This document shows positions 1 to 8,002 of a DNA stretch of 64,000 bases, in pieces. Every line of letters begins with the position of its first letter. Positions within the stretch are counted from its first letter, which is position 1. The notes beneath the pieces were generated by a model, which worked only from the letters and a program-made list of their open reading frames with translations, was not told the DNA's origin and made no database searches. Position numbers and translations under genes: made by a program. The stretch lies in assembly GCF_016653355.1 (NCBI RefSeq), contig NZ_NHSK01000076.1, positions 1-64,000 of the forward strand. Direction: 5' to 3'. This DNA comes from Rhodoplanes elegans (GTDB taxonomy: Bacteria > Pseudomonadota > Alphaproteobacteria > Rhizobiales > Xanthobacteraceae).

Positions 1-190
1 TCCGCAAGGTGACCAACGGCTTCCGGTCCGAGTGGGGCGCCCACCTCTACGCGGACGTTCGATCCGTGCTCGAAACCGCTCGCCGCCGCGCCATCGGCGC
101 CCTCGACGCCATCCGCGCCACGCTGAGCCGTGGTGCGCTCGATCGCGCTGCTACAATGTTGACGGCGGCCCCAAAGGGGTGAGTGGTTAC
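1..190 (+). mobile_element. IS66-family transposase C-terminal end with right terminus
   Basis: The frame from base 3 to the TGA at 180-182 encodes about 59 residues that resemble the C-terminal tail of IS66-type TnpC transposases (RKVTNGFRSEWGA followed by a helical LETARRRAIGALDAIR region). The rest of the element lies left of the window. Bases just after the stop (GGTGAGTGGTTAC, ending at 190) look like an IS66-type terminal inverted repeat, because the interrupted histidine kinase reading frame on the other strand is sensible up to 191 and nonsensical beyond it. Family assignment rests on recalled motif similarity only. Confidence 0.6.
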
Positions 191-2032
191 GATGCGGAAG
201 CCATCGGCGGGGTCTGTCCATTCGACAGAGACGGTTCCCTCCTGGGTCGATAGGGCGCCGTACTTTGCTGCATTTGTGGCGAGCTCGAACATGGCCAGCC
301 CGAGATGCTGGGCTGCTGCCGGGTTCACCCAGAGAGGCGGCCCCTGCAGACTGACCCGGGAAAAGGCGCCGTCGAGAAAGGCACGAAGCTGTGCGCGGAT
401 CACGTCTTCGATCGGAGCTCCTTGCCAGTTCTGGCCGACGAGCAGATCGTGGGCGAAGGAGAGGGCTTGCAGGCGGCCCGTGAACCCGTCCTCGAAGGCC
501 CGGACGGAGTCGCTGTTCCGGGCGATCTGACGCACCATCGCCTGCACCACGGCGAACAGGTTCTTGATGCGGTGCGTAAGTTCCCGCATTACCAGTTGCC
601 GCTTTTCCTCCTCCTCCGTTTTTTCAACGTCGCGGCGCCTGCGCTCGGTAATGTCGACGAACGCCACGACGGCGGAAATGATGTTCCCTTGCTCATCCCT
701 GATCGGGGCCGCGTTGACGGAGATGAAGGCGCGGCTGCCATCGCTTCGGGTGATGCCGATTTCTTCCGCCTCTACGATCTCGCCTTGCGTAATGGCGCGC
801 GCCAGCGGCCACTCCGAGGCGTGGTAGGGACGCCCGTCAGGGTGAAACGCCTGCTGCTTGCCGTAGTCCTGAACAGACTGGAAGTCACTGAAGTCGTAAC
901 CGCAAATCTTCTCGACCGAGTCGTTGCCGTAGACGATCCGGCCTGTAGGCGCCTCGGCGATCAGGATGGCGACCGGCGCGTGGCGCAGAACCGTCGTGGC
1001 CCGCGCTTCACTCATGGCCAGCTCACGCATCGCGCGTTCCCGGGCGGTCTTTTCCGCTTGTAGACGCTCGGACGAGCGCGTTACGGCAAAGAAGGCAGTC
1101 GCGAGCAACAGGCTGACGAAGGCACCGCCGGACATATAGGCGAGCCAGGGCAGGGGTGATCTGCTCACGGTCGGACCTCGACCGGAGTAGGTGAGTTCCC
1201 AATTTCGTCCGGCAAAACTGATGGGAACGCGGATGTCGTCTCCGGTCTGATTTATCCTTCCTGTCCGGTACAGGTCGCCGGAGTGAGCGGCCTCCATATC
1301 GCGGACCCGGAGTCCTTCGTCAGGGCCGATTACGTCGTTCAAGACCGAACCGATGAGGCGGTCGAGCCGGTAGCCGAAGCCGAGATAACCGACGAGTGGC
1401 CCTTTTTCCTCGCCGGCCTTCCGGAGCGGGACGTAAGCAACAATCGACAGCACGCCCGGAAGCTGAACCAATTCCAAGGGCGGGGTCGCGACAATGTCAG
1501 AGCGCGCGGCCGCTTTCTGCAGCGCTGCGCCCGGGCCGGGTAGGGAGCTTATGACGAGACCCAGGCTGGACAGGTTAGCAGGAGTAGAGGGCTCGATGTC
1601 CAGGACGGCATAGAAATCGCTTTTCAGCGCCTCCGGAGGGGCCGGGGCCCTCCCGGGGCCCATGAGGCCAGCGGCCGGATAGGCGATGCGGGCTGCTGCC
1701 AGAAAAGCCGGGATGTCGCCGGGCGAGATGCGGGGAATCCAGACGATGGAATTGATGTGCGGCAGCAGAACCAGAAGGCGGTTCCGGAGCGGCGCGAGAG
1801 CGCCGGGCTGGAAGCTTTCAGGCGGGTAGAACGTCGCGGCAACGGTCCGGGCGATCGTCTCCCGGTTCTGCAGGTGATTCCGAAGAAGCTCGGCATAGCC
1901 GGACGCCGCCCGTTCGCGTTGGCTCTGGACGACGGCCTCATGCGAGCGGACTAATGCTGTGGCCGTAAGGGTGGTCAGCGCCACACCGCACAGCAGGATG
2001 CCGCCGCTGATCCAGACCGATCTGTTGAACAT
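47..2032 (-). pseudogene. CHASE-PAS sensor histidine kinase (HWE/HisKA_2 type), 3'-truncated by IS66 end
   Basis: Membrane sensor kinase. I prefer the ATG at 2032 (MFNRSVWISGG) because the upstream in-frame residues look non-coding. An N-terminal membrane helix is followed by a CHASE-like extracytoplasmic region, a second membrane helix (about residues 295-320), a PAS domain (HAPVAILIAEAPTGRIVYGN), and a HisKA_2/HWE phosphoacceptor segment LTHRIKNLFAVVQAMVRQIAR, which carries the histidine. The ATPase domain begins (ELATNAAKYGALS, VEWTDPADGFRI) but kinase-like sequence stops at base 191. The remaining 48 codons to the stop at 47 read antisense through the IS66 end. The C-terminal G boxes are therefore missing and kinase activity is probably lost. 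No response regulator is adjacent. Confidence 0.8.
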
Positions 2033-2949
2033 GGTGGCGCCTGAGCCCTGCCTAGCACTTGCCAAAGGGAGGGGTCTAGAATGCCATTTCTGTCGGGAGA
2101 TCCCGCCTCCCAGCTCAAGAGCCTTTACTGTGCAGCCTGCTTGCACTCAAGATCAAAAATACCATGCACTCTCCCTGACATCCTGACGCACCCAACCCGC
2201 CGGCCCAAATACCGCGCCCGGTGGTCGCTGCACAGCAGGTGCCGCCGCGTGACCCCTGCCGCCGTCGAAGGTCGGACGCGTCTCCCAGGCCAATCAGGCC
2301 GCAAAGGCGACCCGGGATTCTCGAACCTGAGGCGCCCCCCGGCCGAGCGGCTCTCACTTCGGGGTGCGCTGGCTTCAGACTTCCGCAGCCAGATCGCTGA
2401 GATTCATCGAAGCCCACCGACCCGGCTCGTCTGGTCTGTCACGAGCGGATCGCCACAGGCTGTCATCGAACCGTCAAACAATCGCGGCCACCGCGCCTTG
2501 GCCCGGCCGTTCCATGCACACCAGGACCGGCCGAATTTGTGACGCGAGGACCTGATGTCGCCTTCTCGATCCGATGCGTCGCCGTCGGTTCGACGGCGCA
2601 GGTCTTCACACGCCGTGCCGATCCGGGCTCTTGCGGGGCGAGGTGCTGCCACGTCTCCTGGCACTCTGTCCGGGGTGCGCCACGCGGATCTCGGATGGAC
2701 GAATCTGGCCGAGGGGCGGCTGCGCCTCGATCGTCTGCCCGCAACGGCGGCCGGTCGACTTTCTTCCCCTGCCGCGCGCCCCGCGAGCGGGGTCTCGAAG
2801 CGCGGCATTCCTCGCGGGACAAGAAAGTCGCCGTCGCGCCGTCCTCCGCTTCGCTGCGGCCGCGAGCGGTGCGGTCCGATCGCCCCCGGCCGTTCGATCG
2901 CCATCGAGGCCGCGATCGGCGCGACCCGGAACCGAGACAGGAGACCACC
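2033..2949. other. Intergenic region, no supported gene
   Basis: About 0.9 kb between the interrupted kinase and the DUF736 gene. Open frames exist on both strands, but their compositions (Arg/Ser/Pro-rich) are those of shadow frames in GC-rich DNA, and I recognise no domain. The last 40 bases carry the DUF736 ribosome-binding site (ACAGGAGACCACC ahead of the ATG). Confidence 0.6.
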
Positions 2950-3261
2950 ATGGCGACCATCGGCACCTTCAAGAAGTCCGAGAACGGCGACTACACCGGC
3001 GCGGTGAAGACGCTGACCCTCAACGTCAAGGCGCGGATCGCGCCGGTCGAGAAGACGAACGAGAAGGCCCCCGACTTCCGCATCTTCGCCGGCCGGACCG
3101 AGTTCGGCGCCGCCTGGAAGAAGACGTCGGCCGAGGGCCGCGAGTACCTCTCGGTCAAGCTCGACGATCCGAGCTTCGCGACCCCGATCTACGCCTCGCT
3201 CGTCGAGGTCGACGGCGAGGACGGCCTCTCGCTCATCTGGTCGCGCCGCGTCAGCGACTGA
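2950..3261 (+). CDS. DUF736 family protein
   Basis: 103-residue soluble protein that starts [20 protein letters not shown], the standard opening of DUF736 (PF05284). It also shows the family's later core with [17 protein letters not shown] and [11 protein letters not shown]. Its biochemical role is unknown. In alphaproteobacterial ICEs and plasmids it is a constant neighbour of relaxase, traF and DUF2840 genes, so it marks conjugative DNA. The start is supported by a strong Shine-Dalgarno sequence (AGGAG) seven bases before the ATG, and a strong hairpin follows the stop. It stands slightly apart from the main traF-relaxase run. Confidence 0.93.
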   Translation: MATIGTFKKSENGDYTGAVKTLTLNVKARIAPVEKTNEKAPDFRIFAGRTEFGAAWKKTSAEGREYLSVKLDDPSFATPIYASLVEVDGEDGLSLIWSRRVSD

Positions 3262-3275
3262 CGCGCCGGCCCGGC

Positions 3276-3317
3276 AGCGCCCCGCCCGCGGCGGGGCGCT
3301 CGCGGCCACTCGGCCGC
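3276..3317 (+). terminator. Tandem GC-rich hairpins after DUF736
   Basis: AGCGCCCCGC and GCGGGGCGCT form a perfect 10-bp stem with a 5-base loop at 3276-3300, 14 bases after the DUF736 stop. A second stem, GCGGCC-ACTC-GGCCGC, follows at 3302-3317. No U tract is present, so this is a strong hairpin or terminator-like structure rather than a textbook intrinsic terminator. Confidence 0.55.
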
Positions 3318-3417
3318 AAGAGCGGCCGCGCAGGGAACGCGCCGAGGTCGTCGGCGCGTGAGAGCAGGAACGGAAGGGAAGAGCCGCATGGCGTGAGGCG
3401 CCTGCGTGGATGCCGGG

Positions 3418-3660
3418 CTACTCAGCCGAAGCGTCGTCGTCTGCGGATGCCGGAGGTCTCTGGAGCAGGTCGGCAGCTTCGACGCCGAGCACGGTCGCGA
3501 GCCTGTCGACGACGTCGATGGAGGCGGCGTGGACGCAGCGCTCGAGCAAGCTGACATAGGTCCGATCGATCTCGGCGCGATGTGACAGCTCCTCCTGCGA
3601 CAGGCCCTGTGCCTGACGCAGCCGTCTCAGGTTGATTGCCAGCACCTCTCGGATCTCCAT
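3418..3660 (-). CDS. XRE-family HTH transcriptional regulator
   Basis: 80-residue protein that is nearly all one Cro/C1-type helix-turn-helix domain: LRRLRQAQGLSQEELSHRAE, then DRTYVSLLERCVHAASIDVVDRLATVLGVEAADLL. The domain is complete and there is no ligand-binding or dimerisation extension apart from a short acidic tail. The gene is convergent with DUF736 and divergent from the DUF2285 gene at 3854, which makes it a good candidate local repressor of the ICE regulatory region. Its target is not known. Confidence 0.9.
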   Translation of the reverse strand: MEIREVLAINLRRLRQAQGLSQEELSHRAEIDRTYVSLLERCVHAASIDVVDRLATVLGVEAADLLQRPPASADDDASAE

Positions 3661-3853
3661 GGCCGAGAAGGCAGCGCGTTGTAGAGTATTTCACCACGGA
3701 GTATACTCGGCAAAATGCCCTCGGCAGGATTTGCGTCGTATCCTGGTCGAGCCGGTGAGGTACAACGAGCGCGCGATTGCCAGTACCCGCCGCTTTTGCT
3801 CAGCTCTCGCCGCCGCTCGCCCTCGTCCGTTGGAGCGTTGTGAGGAACCGACG

Positions 3854-4132
3854 ATGTCCCAGCAGACGCCAGCCCCATCGATCGCCGACCTGGCTCCGAC
3901 CGCCGAGGGCCTGACGGCGTACGACGAGAGCCACATGGTCGTCTATCTTCGGCTCCTCGACGCCGAAGCCGATGGTGCCGACTGGCGCGAGGTGGCGCAA
4001 ATCGTTCTCGACATGGATGCGGTCCGAGAGCCCGAGCGCGCACGACGTGCGTTCGACTCCCATCTGAGCCGGGCCAAGTGGATGACGGAGCACGGTTATC
4101 GCCATCTTCTAGACAGAGTGAGATCGCGCTGA
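3854..4132 (+). CDS. DUF2285 (DNA-binding-like) domain protein
   Basis: 92-residue protein starting MSQQTPAPSIADLAP. The body TAYDESHMVVYLRLLDAEADGADWREVAQIVL, then EPERARRAFDSHLSRAKWMTEHGYRHLL, matches the DUF2285-type domain found as stand-alone small genes beside ICE regulators in alphaproteobacteria. The ATG at 3854 is preferred over the longer open frame because upstream residues are not family-like and a GAGG-type site (GTGAGGAACCGACG) precedes it. A role in transcriptional control is inferred from family and position only. Confidence 0.82.
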   Translation: MSQQTPAPSIADLAPTAEGLTAYDESHMVVYLRLLDAEADGADWREVAQIVLDMDAVREPERARRAFDSHLSRAKWMTEHGYRHLLDRVRSR

Positions 4133-4371
4133 CCACGAATTACCCCGCATCTCGTGATCAGACCGATGCGACGATCGCGTACGGAGAGCCATATCTATCA
4201 GAAGTTCTGAATGTATCTCGATTGCCCGCGGTTCGAATCTGCTTCTAACCTGCCCTGCATCCCTCTGACTTCTTGATTTTCGATTCGTAGAATCGCCACG
4301 TTGTCGTGCCGACTCTGAGTAATACCGTCTGCATGTGAGCACGTTTGTCGCGTGACGTACGGAGATCGCGG

Positions 4372-5131
4372 ATGCCGATCGGTTCCGATTGGCGGTCGCC
4401 GGCCGCCTATGTTTACATTGCCGATCTCGATCCCGCCGACCTCGCATGGGAATTCCTGCGGCGCAATCCCACCTACCAGCGCGACTATCGCAAGGCCCTC
4501 GAACGTCCCGCCACTCCGGACAAGACGATTGGTCGTCGCTGGGGGCTGCCCTTTCGCGGTCGATCCCGAGCAGAGCGCCGATGAGGCTGCCGTCGTCTGG
4601 CTTCCGCGTCTCGACCCGAACGTTATCGTTCTCGCGCCCGCGCCGCTGAGCTTTGGCGACGCGCAAACGATCGCCTCGCTGCCGCTGACGGTCCGGGAAA
4701 CGACGAGCGAGGGCACCTATGCGGTGGCCGACCAAGGCGGTCGTCGCGTGTCTCTCGTGCTCTCGGAGGGAGTATCGACGAGCAGCGCGGCCGCGGCCCT
4801 GATCCCGCTCGATGCGCGCTTCCCGGCCCGGATCGAGGCCGCACTTCAGCTGTGGCGCGCCTTGAATGGACACCGGGCTCCTCTCCGAAGAGATCCTCTC
4901 ACCCGGCAGCGCCGACAGCGCCTCGCGCTGTCGCTGCGCGCGCTCGATGGTCGGCTGGCCGGACATGCCTATCGCTCGATCGCTGCTGGATTGTTCGGCG
5001 ACGCGCGTGTCCCGAAAGGCCGGGCATGGAAGACGCATGACCTGCGTGACCGCACCATCCGCCTCGTCCGCTTCGGAACCAAGTTGATGCGCGGCGGGTA
5101 CCTCGACCTGCTCCTCGTGCGTTCGCGCTGA
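4372..5131 (+). pseudogene. DUF6499/DUF2285 transcriptional regulator, frameshifted
   Basis: The first frame begins MPIGSDWRSPAAYVYIADL and gives the N-terminal DUF6499-type domain (LAWEFLRRNPTYQRDYRKAL), but it stops at 4584. The C-terminal DUF2285-type part (VDPEQSADEAAVVWLPRLDP through KLMRGGYLDLLLVRSR) continues in another frame to 5131. Removing one base at about 4555, after the sequence coding WGLPF, restores a single product of about 252 residues that matches the usual two-domain arrangement. The gene is therefore either a recent pseudogene or carries a one-base sequencing error. Its place between a DUF2285 gene and an AlpA-like HTH gene is normal for this ICE type. Confidence 0.75.
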
Positions 5132-5326
5132 GACCTCGTGCTGGCGCTCGGTATCCGCTGACACGGCGACCGAACGACACCCATTCGCGAGCGAGCACGT
5201 CGTCGCGGGGTGGCGCAACCCGTGCGGGCCTTCTTCGCCATCCCCCTCCGCGGCTGTGCTTCGCCATCGTGATGCCGATACGCCGCCGATGTCCGGCGGT
5301 GGTCATCGCCACGATGGAGAGCCGCC

Positions 5327-5614
5327 ATGCCCGATCCTCTTTCCGGCCTGCCGCCGCGGTTTCTGCGCACGCCCGAGGCGGCGCGTTTCGTCGGCCTGTC
5401 CGGCCGGACGCTCGAGAAGCACCGCACCTACGGGACGGGTCCGAAGTACCGCAAGATCGGCGGTCGCGTCGTCTACGCGCTCGAGGATCTGAAGGCCTGG
5501 ACGGATCTCGCGACGAAGAGCTCGACCTCGGATCCGGGTGTCGGGACCGTTCATCCGGCCAAGCGCGGCGCTGCACAGAACGCCGTCCGGCCGGGGACTC
5601 CGTCGCGCCGATGA
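5327..5614 (+). CDS. AlpA/excisionase-type helix-turn-helix protein
   Basis: 95-residue protein with a MerR-like winged HTH of the AlpA/excisionase kind at residues 12-65: FLRTPEAARFVGLSGRTLEKH, then GPKYRKIGGRVVYALEDLKAW. The C-terminal 25 residues are basic and probably disordered. In related ICEs this gene precedes repA, parA and DUF2840, where it is thought to control ICE excision or maintenance genes. Here repA and parA are missing downstream. The ATG has a GAG-rich upstream site (GGAGAGCCGCC). Confidence 0.85.
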   Translation: MPDPLSGLPPRFLRTPEAARFVGLSGRTLEKHRTYGTGPKYRKIGGRVVYALEDLKAWTDLATKSSTSDPGVGTVHPAKRGAAQNAVRPGTPSRR

Positions 5615-5944
5615 GCGTCGCGCCGTGCGGCAATCACGTCGCGGTTTGACATCGCGAAGACGCCTGCGCCGCGCCAGCCCCGCACGACGCTCCCGATCCG
5701 ACGAACACAGCGCCACGCAGCCGGACCCTGTCGTCTCAGGCGTGACGCGGTTCGTCTGGAGATCGAAACCAATCGAACGAGGTCTCTTCAGCATGCGAGT
5801 CCTATGTCGGAAGACCTGTAGTTCAGCTCCACCCGAAAATGTCCTTCGATCGTCAGGGATCGATGCAACCGATGGCTCTTGTCGCGGCGCCGAGACCATC
5901 CGTCGCGCCGCCGGGACGCCGTCGTCATGCATGGGGGGCGTGCC
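5615..5944. other. Gene-free gap where repA and parA are expected
   Basis: 330 bp between the AlpA-like gene and DUF2840. No open frame here has a recognisable domain. Relatives of this ICE usually carry a replication initiator and a ParA ATPase at this point, so this is probably a deletion scar, or those genes were never acquired. Confidence 0.45.
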
Positions 5945-6409
5945 ATGACCAGCCTCACGCATGTCGAGCTCGTGTGGATGGCCAAGCGCGTCGAGTCGTG
6001 GATACGGTTCGGTCGCATCGTCGAGGAGCATCCGGTCGACCGCAGCTGCCGCATCGTCAGCTTCGAGCCGAACAGCGTCTTCGCGGTCGTTCGATGGGTC
6101 GCCAACGACTACGGCACGGTCGCCTCGCGCATCATGATCCTGCGTGCGGTCTCGCCGCGCGAACGCTACGCGACCCTACCGACCATTCATCCCGGCGCCG
6201 ACATCCTGCTGCATCTGTCCGGCTGGCCGAAGGTCGAGAAGGCACTGCGCGTGATCGACCCGATCGAGGCGCAGGGGATCGATCCGGTCGAGGTCGCGCC
6301 CGAGCACTGGCGTCATGTTCACAACCGCCTCTCGGTCAACGAGCAGGTGCGGCCCTACACGCGCGACCAGCACAAGGCCTGGCTCCATCGCCGGAGAGTG
6401 CAGCCATGA
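5945..6409 (+). CDS. DUF2840 domain protein
   Basis: 154-residue soluble protein of the DUF2840 family (PF11000). Diagnostic stretches are ILLHLSGWPKVEKALRVID and DPVEVAPEHWRHVHNRLS, close to the family consensus, and the length is normal. Function is unknown. It is found almost only beside traF and relaxase genes on ICEs and plasmids. The stop codon overlaps the traF start (ATGA at 6406-6409), which indicates translational coupling and a shared operon with the peptidase. Confidence 0.92.
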   Translation: MTSLTHVELVWMAKRVESWIRFGRIVEEHPVDRSCRIVSFEPNSVFAVVRWVANDYGTVASRIMILRAVSPRERYATLPTIHPGADILLHLSGWPKVEKALRVIDPIEAQGIDPVEVAPEHWRHVHNRLSVNEQVRPYTRDQHKAWLHRRRVQP

Positions 6410-6918
6410 GCGGGCGGCTTTTGATCATCGCCACGACCGCGACGGCTGCGATCGTGGTCCTTTCGACAATTGGTCCGAAGCCGCGCCCGTCCTTCGTCTG
6501 GAACGTGTCGGCGAGCGTCCCGACCGGGCTCTACGCCGTCGAGCCGGCGCGCAAGCTCGCCGTCACCGACCTTGTCGTCGCCGTGCCGCCGGAACCGCTC
6601 GCCAAGGAACTCGCCGAGCGCGGCGCTCTCCCGGCTGGCGTCCCGTTGATCAAACGCGTGCTCGCACTGCCGGGACAGACGGTTTGCCGGACCGGGCTCG
6701 AGATCGCGGTCGACGCCCTCGCCATGGGGCAAGCGCTCGAACGCGACCGGCACGGGCGACCACTGGCGAGCTGGGACGGCTGTCGTGTCCTGCGCCACGG
6801 CGAGGTCTTCCTGATGAACTGGGACGAGCCGTTGTCGTTCGATGGACGCTACTTCGGGCCTCTGCCGGTCAGCAGTGTCGTTGGGCGTGCGATCCCGGTC
6901 TGGGTGTCGGAGGAATGA
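6406..6918 (+). CDS. traF: Conjugative S26-family signal peptidase TraF
   Basis: 170-residue membrane-anchored serine peptidase of the TraF/LepB clan, used by P-type conjugation systems to mature pilin (TrbC). One N-terminal hydrophobic segment (residues 4-21) is followed by the catalytic serine in SASVPTGLY and the general-base lysine in PLIKRVLALPGQ. The C-terminal box has SFDGRYFGPLPVSSVVG. All key residues are present. The ATG overlaps the DUF2840 stop. The likely substrate is TrbC encoded at 42589, about 36 kb away because of the cargo insertion. Confidence 0.93.
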   Translation: MSGRLLIIATTATAAIVVLSTIGPKPRPSFVWNVSASVPTGLYAVEPARKLAVTDLVVAVPPEPLAKELAERGALPAGVPLIKRVLALPGQTVCRTGLEIAVDALAMGQALERDRHGRPLASWDGCRVLRHGEVFLMNWDEPLSFDGRYFGPLPVSSVVGRAIPVWVSEE

Positions 6919-7013
6919 TGCGCGCGGATTCCTTCGCCAATTTCGACATCGCGCGTCTTCCTGACGAAGTCGGCAGCGTGCTTCGGACACACTTCCGTGC
7001 ATCTCCCGAGTGA
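6918..7013 (+). CDS. Possible 31-residue ORF between traF and virB1-like gene
   Basis: A short frame (MRADSFANFDIARLPDEVGS and 11 more residues) starts at an ATG abutting the traF stop and ends seven bases before the next gene. The tight spacing and non-repetitive composition allow it to be a real translated peptide. I recognise no family, and it may only be a translational bridge between traF and the VirB1-like gene. Confidence 0.3.
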   Translation: MRADSFANFDIARLPDEVGSVLRTHFRASPE

Positions 7014-7019
7014 CCAGTC

Positions 7020-7763
7020 ATGGACCTCGTGACGTTAGTGGCCCTGTGCTCGATTGGTGTCGATCCGAAGGTGATGCATGCGCTGGTCTGGCATCAGTCC
7101 GGTGGCGAGCCGTGGTCCTTCACCATACCGGGCGAGGTCGAGCCGCGCATCTTTCGGAAGGTGCGAGACGTCGTGGCCGAAGCACGCGCCGTCCACGTTG
7201 CCGCTGCCGTCCGGGTCGGCCTGACGGGTCTGTCCATTGCGCCGTCCGCCGTGACCATGATGACGTTCCTGCCTTGTCCGAACATCGCGACCGCAGCGCG
7301 CCAGATCGTCCAACTCCGGACGCGGTGCGAGGCGAGCGGGCGCACGGACGTCGACCCGACCTCATGTGCGCTTGCGGCTTATCGCGGATCCTGGGAACGC
7401 CCCGATACGAGGTTTGCGGCCGCTGTGCGAGCATCGGTCGCCAACGGGGATGCGCCGGACTTCGACATGCCGGAGGACACCGGCCTCGCATTCCGCGACA
7501 TGGTGCTCGACCTCGACGCGCCCGCATCCGAAGTCCCTTCGTCCCGGACGTTATCGGCTGCGGACGACCGCGAGCGTGGGTGGAGCAGTGGCCTGTTCCC
7601 GCTGCCCCGATCGACGTCCGGCGACCCGTCCGAGCGACGATCGATCGCCGGCCCAGCACCCGATTCCGTGCAGCGGGACCGCAAACCGAATGTCGGACCA
7701 CGCGCCGACAATCCGCCGGCCGACGGCCTGTTCGTCGCTCGCTCGTCACGGCGGGAACCCTGA
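7020..7763 (+). CDS. VirB1-like lytic transglycosylase, catalytic Glu apparently replaced
   Basis: 247-residue protein. Residues 1-150 follow the VirB1/SLT-type transglycosylase seen upstream of DUF3363 relaxases: an N-terminal segment, then VRVGLTGLSIAP, FLPCPNIATAARQIVQL, CALAAYRGSWERPDTRFAAAV and GDAPDFDMPED. Such enzymes open peptidoglycan locally for the secretion channel. The ESG-type catalytic motif near residue 26 reads HQSGGEPW, with Gln where Glu is expected, so catalysis may be lost. No clear signal peptide is visible. The C-terminal 80 residues are low-complexity and vary among relatives. Confidence 0.72.
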   Translation: MDLVTLVALCSIGVDPKVMHALVWHQSGGEPWSFTIPGEVEPRIFRKVRDVVAEARAVHVAAAVRVGLTGLSIAPSAVTMMTFLPCPNIATAARQIVQLRTRCEASGRTDVDPTSCALAAYRGSWERPDTRFAAAVRASVANGDAPDFDMPEDTGLAFRDMVLDLDAPASEVPSSRTLSAADDRERGWSSGLFPLPRSTSGDPSERRSIAGPAPDSVQRDRKPNVGPRADNPPADGLFVARSSRREP

Positions 7764-7880
7764 TCGCCGATCGGGGACTGTCGGAATCCGATCGCAGCCT
7801 GTCGTGAAGAATGCGGGAGGACAGGGGTGAGGACGCCACGACCGAAGGATTGCAAGATTAAAGGCGCGGCACGCCGGTCT

Positions 7881-7906
7881 CGCCAAGCCCTTGCCAGGGC
7901 TCGGCG
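7881..7906. repeat. Imperfect inverted repeat upstream of relaxase, candidate oriT hairpin
   Basis: CGCCAAGCCCT-TGCC-AGGGCTCGGCG forms an 11-bp stem with one mismatch and a 4-base loop. It lies about 100 bases before the relaxase start, in the 230-bp non-coding leader where MOB relaxases often have their origin of transfer. There is no direct evidence of a nick site. Confidence 0.3.
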
Positions 7907-8002
7907 ATCGGCGGTGCCATCGGTCGGTCGGCGTGCCGCTGCACGGAGATTCACGAGCCGTCACAAGGACGTCCGCGGCACTGAGCAGAAGGGACGGTGG
8001 CA

